Positions 1 through 9,976 of a stretch of DNA of 25,761 nucleotides are shown here, in pieces. This DNA comes from Oehlia diaphana. Lineage: Eukaryota; Glomeromycota; Glomeromycetes; Glomerales; Glomeraceae. Under the pieces are notes generated by a model. It searched no databases, was not told where the DNA came from, and saw only the letters and a program-made list of their open reading frames with translations. The position numbers and the translations under genes are program-made. The stretch is taken from contig QZLH01000815.1 of assembly GCA_003833135.1 (NCBI GenBank), positions 11,285-37,045 on the forward strand, read 5' to 3'. Numbering within the stretch: position 1 is the first letter of the stretch; the number at the start of each line of letters is the position of its first letter.

Positions 1-56
1 TTATTGTGTAAAATTGATATGTTACGGCATTTGTATTATGTGATAAGATCAAATAA

Positions 57-89
57 ATGATCGGAAAATGATCGGCAAATGATCGGCAA
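57..89. repeat. 11 bp tandem repeat, three copies
   Basis: Three adjacent copies of ATGATCGGMAA (M is A in the first copy and C in the next two) lie head to tail at 57-67, 68-78 and 79-89. This is a simple minisatellite-like array. Confidence 0.85.
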
Positions 90-561
90 AATTGTGATAA
101 AATAGAGATGTTCGCTATGCTATAGTAGAACAAGTAAATGCTGACGTTATATATGATACCGATATCAGGTACGATAGTAGTATCTACGATGAATATTTGT
201 ATGATATTGACGTTATAATGGATGAGAATCATCAACAGAAATGAATCGTACCCAAAAGAGATTACATATTTGATTTTATTTTGATATAATTTTAATTAAA
301 ATAAACGTTTATTTGTTTAAAATTTAATGGGTATTGAAGAAAAAATAGTATATTATTAGTGTTATATATGTAGGCAAAATATAGTATTAAATATATTGTA
401 TGTAAAAATAGTATATTATAGTAGAGTATTATTAGTAATATATATTTTATAATAAAATTATTAGTATTAAATAAATACAATTTTATGAATTCCCAAATGT
501 TAAAGTTTCAGTATAAAAATGCTATTTGAAACTTATGCGAATGTTTAATCGAACTTTACTG

Positions 562-629
562 AAAATCATGTGAATCGTAAATTGAAAATTAACCAAAAAT
601 CATGTGAATCATAATTGAAAATTAATCAA
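562..629. repeat. 34 bp imperfect tandem duplication
   Basis: Two adjacent copies, 562-595 and 596-629, both begin AAAATCATGTGAATC and end in a very similar A/T-rich tail (TTGAAAATTAA). They differ by a few substitutions and a small indel. Confidence 0.75.
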
Positions 630-1143
630 AATTTGAACGAGTGGCAGTCTGAATTGTACAACTTAGTATAAATATTCGGTATAAACATTCAGATAATTTT
701 GGCCAGATTTTGAACATAATTCAGCCCAAATTTGCCTATCTAAAATTCAACCGAATTGGACTATTTTGACTAGTGTCCTGCTTCATTTACCAAATGCCAT
801 AATATAATGGCAATTTGCTTTCCTTTCCAATTATGTAATAATCATGTTAAATGTAGGAAAATGTTTCAATAAGAATTATGGTTTTCATCTGTTAAATATA
901 GAAAAACATTTTCCCAAAATCCTTCTTTTTTGCTGAAAAATTTTCAAGTTCAGATAAGTAAAATATGGAATAAGGTACTTTCTATAATTTGAGTAAAAAG
1001 ATAATTTATCAGTGTTAAAGTTTCTATTATTTCTTTAAAAATTTCTTGGATTAAGAATAAAATGATAATTTTTTTATATTGTAAAAAGATTTTGCTGGAA
1101 ACTTATTTTTTGTTATAAAAAAATAAAATAAATTGAAGTGATT

Positions 1144-1300
1144 GAGCGTCTTCTATTAATTGAAGATCATTGAGGAAAAAGGGTGGTTTTCAACTCATTT
1201 GTTGATCATCAAAATAAGAAATTCCTCTGAAACACTTTGAAACTTTTTTGACCAATCAGATTACTCATCAGTCTATTAATTGAGGTGCTTGAAAACGCTC
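1144..1300. mobile_element. Candidate MITE-like foldback element
   Basis: The ends form an inverted repeat: GAGCGTCTTC reads inward from 1144 and GAGCGTTTTC reads inward on the other strand from 1300. The similarity extends a few bases outward (GATT on both sides, with a 2 bp indel). The interior also carries the motif TCTATTAATTGA twice in direct orientation, near 1152 and 1272. The length of about 157 bp and absence of coding capacity fit a non-autonomous element, but no clean target-site duplication is visible. Confidence 0.35.
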
Positions 1301-1415
1301 TAAATCTATAATTTCACAAAAAAATTTATAAAATGCAAAATTATAAATAACTTTTAAATCTAATAATTAGATTTTGATCATTCAAAAAGATGAATCAAAT
1401 GGTTGTATTGTTATA

Positions 1416-1624
1416 AAATCATCTCTTTATAATTAATGTTGATAAAGTTGTAATTTAAAAAGATTTAACAAATATTAATTTTCAATATTTAGATTTTAAT
1501 AAATTTATATTATTAAATTTATTTTAATAAGGCAAATTAAATAGTAGTAAATCATTTCTTTATAATCAATATTAATGGAATTATAGCTTAAAAAATATTT
1601 AATAATTATTAACTTTTTGATAAT
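1416..1624. repeat. Diverged direct duplication, period about 133 bp
   Basis: The block from 1416 (AAATCATCTCTTTATAATTA) recurs at 1549 (AAATCATTTCTTTATAATCA). The resemblance continues for about 75 bp through an A/T-rich tail in both copies. The copies are diverged by substitutions and small indels, which suggests an old duplication. Confidence 0.55.
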
Positions 1625-1976
1625 TCTATAAAATTAGCATTATAAGGAATTAAATAAAAAAAAAAGTGATAATGATATTGAATAGTTGATTATTCTATAA
1701 TAAATTTTGACTAAATAAATGTGTCAATTACCGACATTCACTTATTATCCTTTTTAAGAAAGAAAATTGCTAAAACTCACCAGTACTTAGAAAAGCAGAT
1801 CATGTGTAACAATGTGATCATGATTTATTATTTGATAGTGACTGAAAAGTAGGTTGGCGATCGGTTGTGTAACGGGGGGGGGGAGTGCCACTATCCCAGT
1901 GCTACTGAATTAAAGTTAATTTTAGGAAGCAAACCATAATATATTAACAAACCATTAAAAGTTCCTACTTATAAAT

Positions 1977-4900
1977 ATGGGCAAAAAGTCAAAAGATAAG
2001 AAATCTCATAAACATAAGCGCAAGCACTCGCGTAAAGATTCTTCTCACATTGGTAAGAAGTCATTTCTATTATTATAAAGGCTTAAATTAGAAACTTCGC
2101 GCGAGAATTGGAAGAATTGCAACGTTTATAAAATTGCTTCGCGTACACTTTTTAAAGTATCAGTAATTTCGATCAAAACATGTGGACCAAAGAAAATACT
2201 ATTATGAAATTTTAGTCTTGGTAACTTTAGGAAAAAAAAAGTTTCTCTACTGATTTACAAACTTAAGTGCTTATTTAAATATTTCCAAAATTTGTTTTAG
2301 AGCCTAATGAACAAACAAGAAACGAACAGTCCCGTTCTGAGCAACCTCGTACGAAGCTTAGACTTTCGTACAGGCGAGATGATAGTTCAGGGGTGACAAA
2401 TAGTTCTACAAATAACGATGACACTGAAATGCAAAACGTTAACGGGGAATATCAAGACAATGACCAAATTGACGTGGATAACGCAACTGTCTTTGCGTCA
2501 AGACTAGAAGAACCTCCTCGAAGAACAATATTAAGATTGAAATTTAACCCAGATTCATCAGTTAAGAAGAGTAAAAAGCGTAAACATAAGCATAAGCGTC
2601 GCGAAGTGATTGATGTTACTTCGTCGCATTCTCATGAGAAGGTCGACAAAGGGAAACGCAAAATACGAGATTCAATTGAGGAATCAATTCATGAAGAGAA
2701 TGTTAGTCCTGATGATAATGATAGTTTTAGATCTCATCCTCGGAAGAAAATCAAACGTCAAAAGGATAATTACGCAAATATTGAAAGTGCTAACAATAAG
2801 AAACTGTCAAATGATGCAATTGTGGGTTCGAATGATGAATTAGATATAAACTTATCAAGTGGCATTAATGCAACTACTGAGAAAGCTACAATTTTGAGTA
2901 AAAGGAAATTAAAAGGAGTAGATAGTGTGAATTTTAGTAAAGTAGATATTGAGAAAGCCGTTTACATTGCAGGGTCAAATAAAGTTGACGAGAAGTTATC
3001 AGCTCCTAATTCAGCTAATCAAGAACCGAAAAGTGACGAAGGTACTAATAAACAAAAAGAGGATGTTGGTGAGAAGCCTCTTGAGCACGTGGAAGCAGGA
3101 CCTTCAATAACTATGCAAGATCGCAAGGAGGCTTCTGTTGTCACGTCCACATATCAACTTAGAGAAAAGCGTTCGTATCCACCTAGTTTCAAAGATTCTA
3201 ATAAATCAGATGATTCACGCCCTTCAAAAGTTCACAAGGTCTCTTCAAAGACTGTACAATCACAAGAGAATTCTTCCGTTATAGCATCGTATAAAAGTTC
3301 TGAAACCAATATGCCATTACAAGTCACTGCAAATAAAGATCCTGATATTACCGAAAACTTAAATGGCAAATCAATAATAAAAGATGTAACCATATATCCT
3401 GCACCATCATCTACAAAATCTGGTCCCGTACGTAAGCTTGGACGGCCTCCAAAATCACAAGAAACTCAACGTACCAACACTCAACGTAATTGGACATGGC
3501 AGAAAAAGAAGAAAGACCTAAAGACGATTTTAAATAAGTTATTGGACTCTTTCGAAAAGTAATGTATAATTTGAATCTTATTTTAAATTTCTAATAAATA
3601 TATCATCAACGATCATTTTTTTTGGTAAACCAGGAAAGATGCGTACGGGTTTTTTTTAGAGCCGGTTGATACAAGCATTGTTACAGATTACTCAACAATT
3701 ATTAGTAATCCCATGGACCTTGGTACGATGCGTAGAAAGGTAAACAACAACGAGTATACGGACATTGACACATTCAAGGTTGGTTGTATTACAATACTTT
3801 TTTAAAAGTCTCAACATTATTTACCCATTTTTAATGAATTATTATTGACACTATGCAGAACGACCTTGCACTTATTTGTAATAATTGCAAGACATACAAT
3901 TCTCCCGAAACTCTATACTATAAAAGTGCCGAGAAACTTTGGACTTTTGGCGAAAAAGCTATTGAGCGAGAAAGGGACAGCATCTTGTTAGAAGAGGAAA
4001 AGGCAAAGGCCTTGAAAGGGTTTGTTAGTGTCGAAGATGGTAAAAAGGTAGGAAATTTCATACAATGATATTCCGCAACTGTTCTACGGTCTATGGTCTC
4101 TTATTTTAATTTTACACGAATAGGCTACCACTAATTTTGTCACTAATGCTGTGTCCAGTAGAGGTGCTCTTTGATTCATTATGATTTGCGTAGCGTGATT
4201 AATATAAATTATTTACGAGTAAATATAATTTTAGGATCCTCTGTTTCAAGACCTATCAGACAACCTCGAAGAACAAGGCGAGGAGACCCTCGCAAGCTAT
4301 TTGCGCCAGATGGTTCAGTTTTGCCTTGTGAATATATACATATTTAATTTATTTTTTGATTATATTACTCTTTATTATTTTTTTTAACAATTGTTTATTG
4401 TTTTAGCTGGAAATCCCGAGGTTCTTTTGCCAAAGGTACGACCTTTTGGTGAGACTCCGTTGCTTACCGTTATATCATCAAAAGCCCAACGTCCAGGTAA
4501 AATTTTCAAAACTTAATTTTATTTTGCTAATAGTTTTTTTATAATCTAATAACTGATTTCAATAATTTAGCACGATTTGAAGATTACGGACCGTTTGCAA
4601 CATTGGGAGTGGAGGCACCCTATTATTCTCCATCTGAAAAAGAGTATTTCTATAATATATATGGTGACGAAAGAGGATATGCGTACGCTCAAAGTATAAA
4701 AAAGTTTGTTAAGGATATGGGTGATGAAATGAATGCGCAAGTTGACAATTTCCTTAACAAATTAACTCGGGGAACACACAATATTGACCAGTGTGTTGCG
4801 AAAATGGTTTCAGGAGTAGAATCTGTTGATACGTTCGCTATTTTAGACACTGAACTTGGCCCAGTTGATGTGAGACAAGAACTCAATAGAATCCAGCGTC

Positions 4901-5749
4901 TCCCTGAACTTAGGAGACAAAGAGACGAGTTGGAAATGTGGCAAAATGAAAAAATCGACTTGGACTCTTTAGTAAGCGATAAGGAAGCCAACTCTATGTT
5001 GACCGTTCTCGAAAACGCAAGTTTTCAGGAGATGTTGGACCTCAATGCCAAGTCTCTTGCCGAGTTAATCTCGGCCAATGAAAATGCTGTTGACTTGCAA
5101 GGCTCACAGGAACAGAAACAACTTGGTATGTTTATAATAAAATTTAATTTATTCGTTATTTAATTAACACTCTATTTTTATAATTCAGTCGATGATATAC
5201 AGCATCGCTTATTTCAACTTGCTCAACATGCACCGAAAGACGAAATCAAATCGGGTGCAACGCCTCCTATGCAATCATATGTGATGCCGTCTTCCATGGC
5301 TGGTCCGCAGGCAACAAAAACATTGCTGCCAAAACATACAATGTCGGGTGTGGAACAAAATGATCCAATTAGTGCATTGGCGCCGTCTTTGCCAGAATTT
5401 CCTGCAATTAGCAAAGGCAGAACAAAACCGTGCAATTATAATCCTGGTATGTATTTTCTCATCATAGGATTAAAGTTTAATACGAAATGTGAACTTCTAT
5501 CTCTATTTTTAGCCGGAAAATGTGCCAATTGTCAAACCACCGATACTCCTGGGTGGCGAGCAGGAGAAACCCCCGACCAAAAATTGTGTAATGGTTAGTA
5601 TATTATTTGCTTACCCTATCTATCATTTTTTTATTTCTCTAAATATTTTTTTATATAACGTTTTTTATATTTTACTAGCATGCGGGTTATATTATGCAAA
5701 AAATAAGTCTCACAGGCCTCCAAACCTGTGGGCAACTTCATCACGTTGA
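1977..5749 (+). CDS. BRD7/BRD9-like bromodomain protein with C-terminal GATA zinc finger
   Basis: Eleven exons can be joined with consistent phases: 1977-2052, 2301-3558, 3634-3778, 3859-4047, 4124-4163, 4235-4327, 4407-4496, 4571-5125, 5189-5446, 5513-5593 and 5679-5749, giving 951 residues. The start is supported by MGKKSKDKKSHKHKRK, which resembles the MGKKHKKHK opening of animal BRD7/BRD9. Residues 1-430 are charged, disordered and rich in basic patches, with an AT-hook-like GRPPK at 406-410. The bromodomain spans about 431-525: ZA loop FFLEPVD at 451-457, SNPMDLGTM, and the acetyl-lysine-binding Asn in TYN at 507. A DUF3512-like region (about 600-815) follows, as in BRD7/BRD9. The C-terminus carries C905-x2-C908-x18-C927-x2-C930 with LCNACGLY, a clear GATA finger. 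BRD7/BRD9 proteins are subunits of SWI/SNF-type remodelers; a chromatin-reading role in the nucleus is inferred. The GATA finger on this family is the odd point. Length exceeds the animal proteins because of the long N-terminus. Confidence 0.92.
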
Positions 5750-5790
5750 AGTGGTTTTTTTTTTTTTCTTTGCAATTCGACCTTTTTAAA

Positions 5791-5825
<35 letters not shown>

Positions 5826-6179
5826 GTAAATAATAAAAAGTCGCTAATTTCGCAAGAATAAAATTGTAGATAGTATATTTAAACCTCTAGAGATTGTGTA
5901 ACAACTTAAAGATTATGCATAGTTATAAATGCGCTAAGACATGATGCGCGATGCGCGAAAACGAATTATTAAACTCGTGCATAGAAGATTGGGCACGAGA
6001 TTCCACGATTGCTTTTAAGTTTTAACTACTTTCTCAGCCTTACATCCTGTCGTGCGACATTTGAGAGGACAAATGTAGTATGTGTGGCAATTTATTGTGA
6101 CCTGTATAATTTCCTAGATTCACTGTGAAAATCAATCCTTCGGGTTGTAATTGAAAAACTTATTCTCGATTAAACCGAT
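5750..6179. other. Intergenic spacer with T/A palindrome
   Basis: This lies between the bromodomain gene and the next gene on the same strand. It holds a T-rich tract directly after the stop codon, a perfect T-run/A-run palindrome (5791-5825), an AATAAA at 5832-5837 that could serve as a poly(A) signal for the upstream gene, and presumably the promoter and 5' UTR of the downstream gene. I see no RNA gene or further exon. Confidence 0.7.
5791..5825. repeat. T18-A17 palindrome
   Basis: Eighteen T (5791-5808) are followed directly by seventeen A (5809-5825), a perfect 34 bp self-complementary tract with no loop. It sits about 40 bp after the stop codon of the bromodomain gene. A tract of this kind can also be a sequencing or assembly artefact. 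Confidence 0.9.
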
Positions 6180-7416
6180 ATGGAAACCACTAAATCTGCT
6201 GATGCTGGCTCTAAGAATTGGTTAAAGGAGAGGGCTGCTATATGTAAGTTTTTGATAATTGCTGCCCTCTTCCTTGGCCAAACTTTTGGCCCGTTTTTTA
6301 CCCAAGATAACGCGAATTTTGAGAACCCAATGCTAATTATAATTTATAATAACCAGCTGCTGCTCATAGACGTCAGAAAACCGACCCTGCTGCAGCTCGT
6401 CTTATCGAAAAAGCCGATCAGTTACATAAGGAACGTACACAGAAAAACTTACGTGAAACGGTAGATGAGGATGATGAGGCAGTGGATGAAGTCCCGGAAA
6501 CTACTGTGAAAAAGAATGAAGGTAGAGACCGTCGTACGAATGTGAAAAGTTCATTTCGACGCAGTGTAGTGTTTTCATCCCCACTAAATTATTCGTCGAC
6601 GCCAGCTGAGGACGAAGATCTCGAGGATATTGATGCAATTGTCAGTGTACCCCCACCTGAAGAAATAGTTGTTAAAAGTAAGTACAACATTTTAAGCAAT
6701 TGATTGAATATCATTCATGCAGGGCGTTCTGTACGACGATTAATTAATATTTTATTTAAAAACAAAGTTGCCCAGAAACCTGCCGAGGAAGATACAATTG
6801 CATCAAATCATGGCAAAGAAACAAGCGAAGATGTATACCGTTCATTTGCCGAGTCAGTTCTAGAACAAGGACTAACAACAAAATCTGAATTGGAATTATC
6901 ATTTGATCTAAAGCCCGAAGATATAAAAATCAAGGAGGAGGAAGAGGAAGAGGAAGAGGAAGAAGAGGAAGAGGAAGAGGAGGAAGAGGAAGAGGAGGAA
7001 GAGGAAGAGGAGGAGGAGGGAGAGGAAGAAACTCAAGAGGGTATGATCAAAACTGAACATGCCTAATCTGTAATTATGTAAATTATAGAATGATTTCGAT
7101 CGGTCTTATCTTGGTTACTTTTTGATAAAACAAGCAGATTTGAATGAAGCTGATATTACAGAAGGAAAAGTACAAGAGAAATTAAAGGATGCAGATGTAG
7201 ATATTAATCATAATGAAGAAAATAAAGGTGATGTAAAAGATCAAGGTAAAATGAATTAAAAAATTTTCTCTATTTATATTTTATAATTCATAAATTCTTG
7301 CGAATTATTTTATTCTGGATTTTTTAATTCTTAAATTTATAGAGGATGATAAATCAGAAGAATCAACATTAACGAAAGAAGTAGATGTAGATACGGTTCC
7401 AAAAAACAATGACTAG
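6180..7416 (+). CDS. Acidic disordered protein with poly-glutamate tract, function unknown
   Basis: I do not recognise this protein. Five exons join in phase: 6180-6243, 6357-6677, 6723-7040, 7138-7245 and 7343-7416, giving 294 residues. The first intron has a CTAAT branch-like site and all introns are GT-AG. The N-terminal part (METTKSADAGSKNWLKERAA..) contains a basic, probably helical stretch (AAHRRQKTDPAAARL). A middle segment holds an Arg/Ser motif (RRSVRRLINILFKNK, about residues 129-143), then an acidic tail. Glu200-Glu227 are 28 consecutive Glu, all GAR codons (6935-7018). The rest of the C-terminus is Asp/Glu/Lys-rich. No signal peptide, membrane helix or known domain is visible. A nuclear or cytoplasmic charged scaffold is possible, but that is a guess. 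The coding call rests on five compatible exons rather than on homology. Confidence 0.68.
6935..7018 (+). repeat. GAR trinucleotide tract encoding 28 Glu
   Basis: This is an uninterrupted purine-only run of GAG/GAA codons inside exon 3 of the acidic protein gene. The mixture of GAG and GAA shows the tract is not a fresh pure-repeat expansion. It is likely to vary in length between strains by slippage. Confidence 0.9.
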
Positions 7417-8343
7417 TAATAATATACTTTTTTTTAAATGTATTGTATTGTAATTTTGTGTTTAACTAGACACCATTATGTTTATATAGAGCGTTGGGTT
7501 TTTATTATGTATTATTTTATTGTTTTATTTTATTTCACTTTTCGGATGTATCGAGTGCGAGAATCATGGATTGTTTCTTCTCAAATTTTATCTTTATCTC
7601 GAGCTATATATTATGAGTCATTTATTAATTTAATATAATGACATATTTCTCTTATTTTCAAATTTTGTAATAGTCAAAGCATGCTCCAATCATTTTAAAT
7701 GTCAGTGATATTAAAAATTTTTGTTCAGATTAAGATATTTGTATTTTGTTTCTAAAAAGTTTATAGCATTTTTAGATAGGAAAATGAAAATGAAATATGT
7801 CAAATACAGCAATAGTTATACAATATAATATTTAGCTAAATTTTTACATTTTATTTTTCACCCAGATAGCAAAAAATGGTATGACCTGCACTTTATTAAA
7901 AAATCTAATCTTAATTAGACCTGTTTCGTGCTATCTAAAAGATTAAATCTAACCTTGTCTGAAATCTATTTTAGCTAGTTATCTAATAGTTTCTAATAAT
8001 TAAGCGATAAGACGATACGATTCTGAATAAATAATATTCTATCTTACTTCGAAGAAATTTTCTTATTATTTTAAAAATAGAGTATAATTTTTCGAATTAA
8101 GATCTATTTTCAGCATTCTTTGGTGGCGTTTTTTTTTGTCAGTACATAAGGGAAATGAAACATGAAAGTATATGTATGCACTTGTATTACGATATCACCT
8201 TACATTTAGGTATTTATATTTTACTTGAAAAAAAATTATTTATTACTGCGGTTAAAGTAATAATAAGGCTGCCTGCAGTTTTTATTCTATATTTTACATA
8301 TCAATACATTATAAATTATTAATATACAAATGATGAGAGCATA
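7417..8343. other. Convergent intergenic region
   Basis: This separates the 3' ends of the acidic protein gene (+) and the VTT protein gene (-), so both 3' UTRs lie here. An open frame at 7438-7638 encodes only Phe/Tyr/Ile-rich sequence typical of AT-rich non-coding DNA. AGATAGCA at 7864 is mirrored by TGCTATCT at 7929, a short inverted repeat of uncertain meaning. I see no gene. Confidence 0.65.
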
Positions 8344-9976
8344 TCATACTATTAAATTATAACTATTTTGTTCAATTGATCGAAAATAAAAATACAGTGG
8401 TACTGATATTACAATATTAAGGAACGCGACGATACCAATAAAATAAAGAATAATTTTTTCTGTGCGTGTAAATGCTCCAGCATTTGAATTTAATGGATTT
8501 TCTTCTTCAACTGTAACATCGATCGCCCCTTTGATTATTTTAAATATATAAGTATGTTTACAACTTTTTTTAGAAAAAAATGGACTAAAAAAAACAGCTT
8601 TTACCTTGAGATGATGAAGCGCTAACAGAATCTTGATTGAAGTTGGATTCTGCAGTTTTTGAGGCTTGCAATCTAATCATTGCTTTCCTTAATGATCGTT
8701 TGCCAAGTATAGACAAAGCAATCACACAACACGTTACGAAAATAATATTCATTGAAATAATGACAATATCTAATCAAATAAAATAATAAAGTTAGATAAT
8801 TTGCAAATTGCGAAGTATGAACTTATTATCTTTTTCGCCTATACCTTTATTTTCTAATTTTGGTTTATCGATTAAACTCAAACTCTTTACCAACGATCCG
8901 ATCCAAACAGCATTAAAAGTTCCAGGCAAAACACCAAGAACAGTTGCCCAAAGGAAGGGGAAGAGCTAATTATGAACAATTAGGAATTAAGGTGTTACAC
9001 AAACAATATAATACCTAATTTCATAAATTCTTTTTTTGATTTGTGAAAATTTCTTGATTTACTTACGTCTATAGAACTCACTGAAAAGAAATAACTTATC
9101 AGATTAAATGGTATAGGAGTCAATCGTAGCATTACAACAATCTTCCATCCTATGTAAATTAAAGTACCGTTAGATAAATAGTTAATTTATAATTTCAAAA
9201 TAAAACGCGTACCTTCGTCTGCTATAACACTATTGAGTGCTGTAAACATTGGCCTCCTTTCGATTTGAGTTTTTACCCAATCCGAGAAAATGTATCTTCC
9301 GAAAATAAATGTACCGAAAGCTCCTAAAATATCTCCAATTATAATGATGGCACCTGCTAATATTGCAGGTTTGAACAAAAATCCTGCTGCAATGCTTATT
9401 ATAGATCTTAAAATATAATACAACCAATTTAATAATGCGTTATGATATACTTTATTTCAAAGAACCTTAGATACTTTAAAGTTAGATCAATTTACCCCGG
9501 CAGAAATAACCATACACAAATAGTGTAAATAGCTAAATAAATCAAGATTCCATATTTCTTATGTTTTTCGATAAGTTCTAGATAATCCTTGATATGATCT
9601 TGAATTCTAAAAACCTAACATATTAATGATGTTAGATCAACAGGGAAAAACTAAAAACGAAAATACCTAAATATTCAATAATACTTACAATCAAAAGAAC
9701 AACAATTAATACAATAAACGCCACCAATAAAGCTGATCTAATAAAAGCTTTCGAAGTAAAAACTCTTCCTCGTTTATTTTTTAAACCTGAACTAGAAGTA
9801 GTTTGTTTAACTTGCTGTTGCTTTTGTGAATTTTCGTCTGGTGGCAATAAACGGCTTGTTTCATCATAGTTTTCGTTATCTTCTTGATAGTCTGTTTGTA
9901 TATCATTAATTACCGGTGACTGAACCTGAATTGAAAGATCGTCAGTCGCTTCTTCGTTTTGTGTTTCAGGCGACAT
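8344..9976 (-). CDS. VTT-domain (Tvp38/TMEM64/DedA family) membrane protein
   Basis: Seven exons on the minus strand join in phase: 9976-9689, 9614-9496, 9406-9213, 9149-9067, 8965-8845, 8769-8605 and 8528-8344, giving 384 residues. Residues 1-75 are acidic and hydrophilic, followed by a membrane helix at about 79-96. The VTT core covers about 115-265: a helix ending in LFLPG (132-136), SIISIAAGFLF, the helix ILAGAIIIIGDILGAFGTF, then the family signature LRLTPIPFN (208-216) and a late GVLPGTFNA (239-247). Further membrane helices lie at about 269-292 and near the C-terminus (about 350-373). The family sits in Golgi, ER or vacuolar membranes; VMP1 and TMEM41B relatives act as lipid scramblases, but the exact job of the Tvp38/TMEM64 branch is less clear. 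The gene is divergent from the TLDc gene across a 532 bp region. The start is the first ATG of a long open first exon. Confidence 0.92.

Larger units (their letters stand above)
1..1976. other. AT-rich gene-poor left flank with small repeats
   Basis: No convincing gene is visible in this stretch. It contains an 11 bp unit repeated three times near 57-89, a 34 bp imperfect tandem pair near 562-629, a foldback element near 1144-1300, a diverged direct duplication with a period of about 133 bp near 1416-1624, and a run of ten G at 1874-1883. A short acidic reading frame at 101-244 has no recognisable start or partner exon. The last few hundred bases probably include the promoter and 5' UTR of the bromodomain gene that starts at 1977, but no specific promoter motif can be defended. 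Confidence 0.7.

Noticed and set aside
292..480. 62-codon minus-strand open frame
   Set aside because: Composition is almost only Ile, Leu, Tyr, Asn and Phe, as expected from random AT-rich DNA, with no splice or domain support.
4689..4991. 100-codon minus-strand frame inside the bromodomain gene
   Set aside because: It lies antisense to exon 8, whose plus-strand product has a clear family match, so it is a shadow frame.
5750..6179. Possible snRNA or tRNA between the first two genes
   Set aside because: The segment is somewhat richer in G/C, but no tRNA boxes or snRNA signature sequences could be found on either strand.
7438..7638. 66-codon plus-strand open frame after the acidic protein gene
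   Set aside because: Composition is typical of AT-rich non-coding DNA, it lies in the probable 3' UTR, and no homology is apparent.
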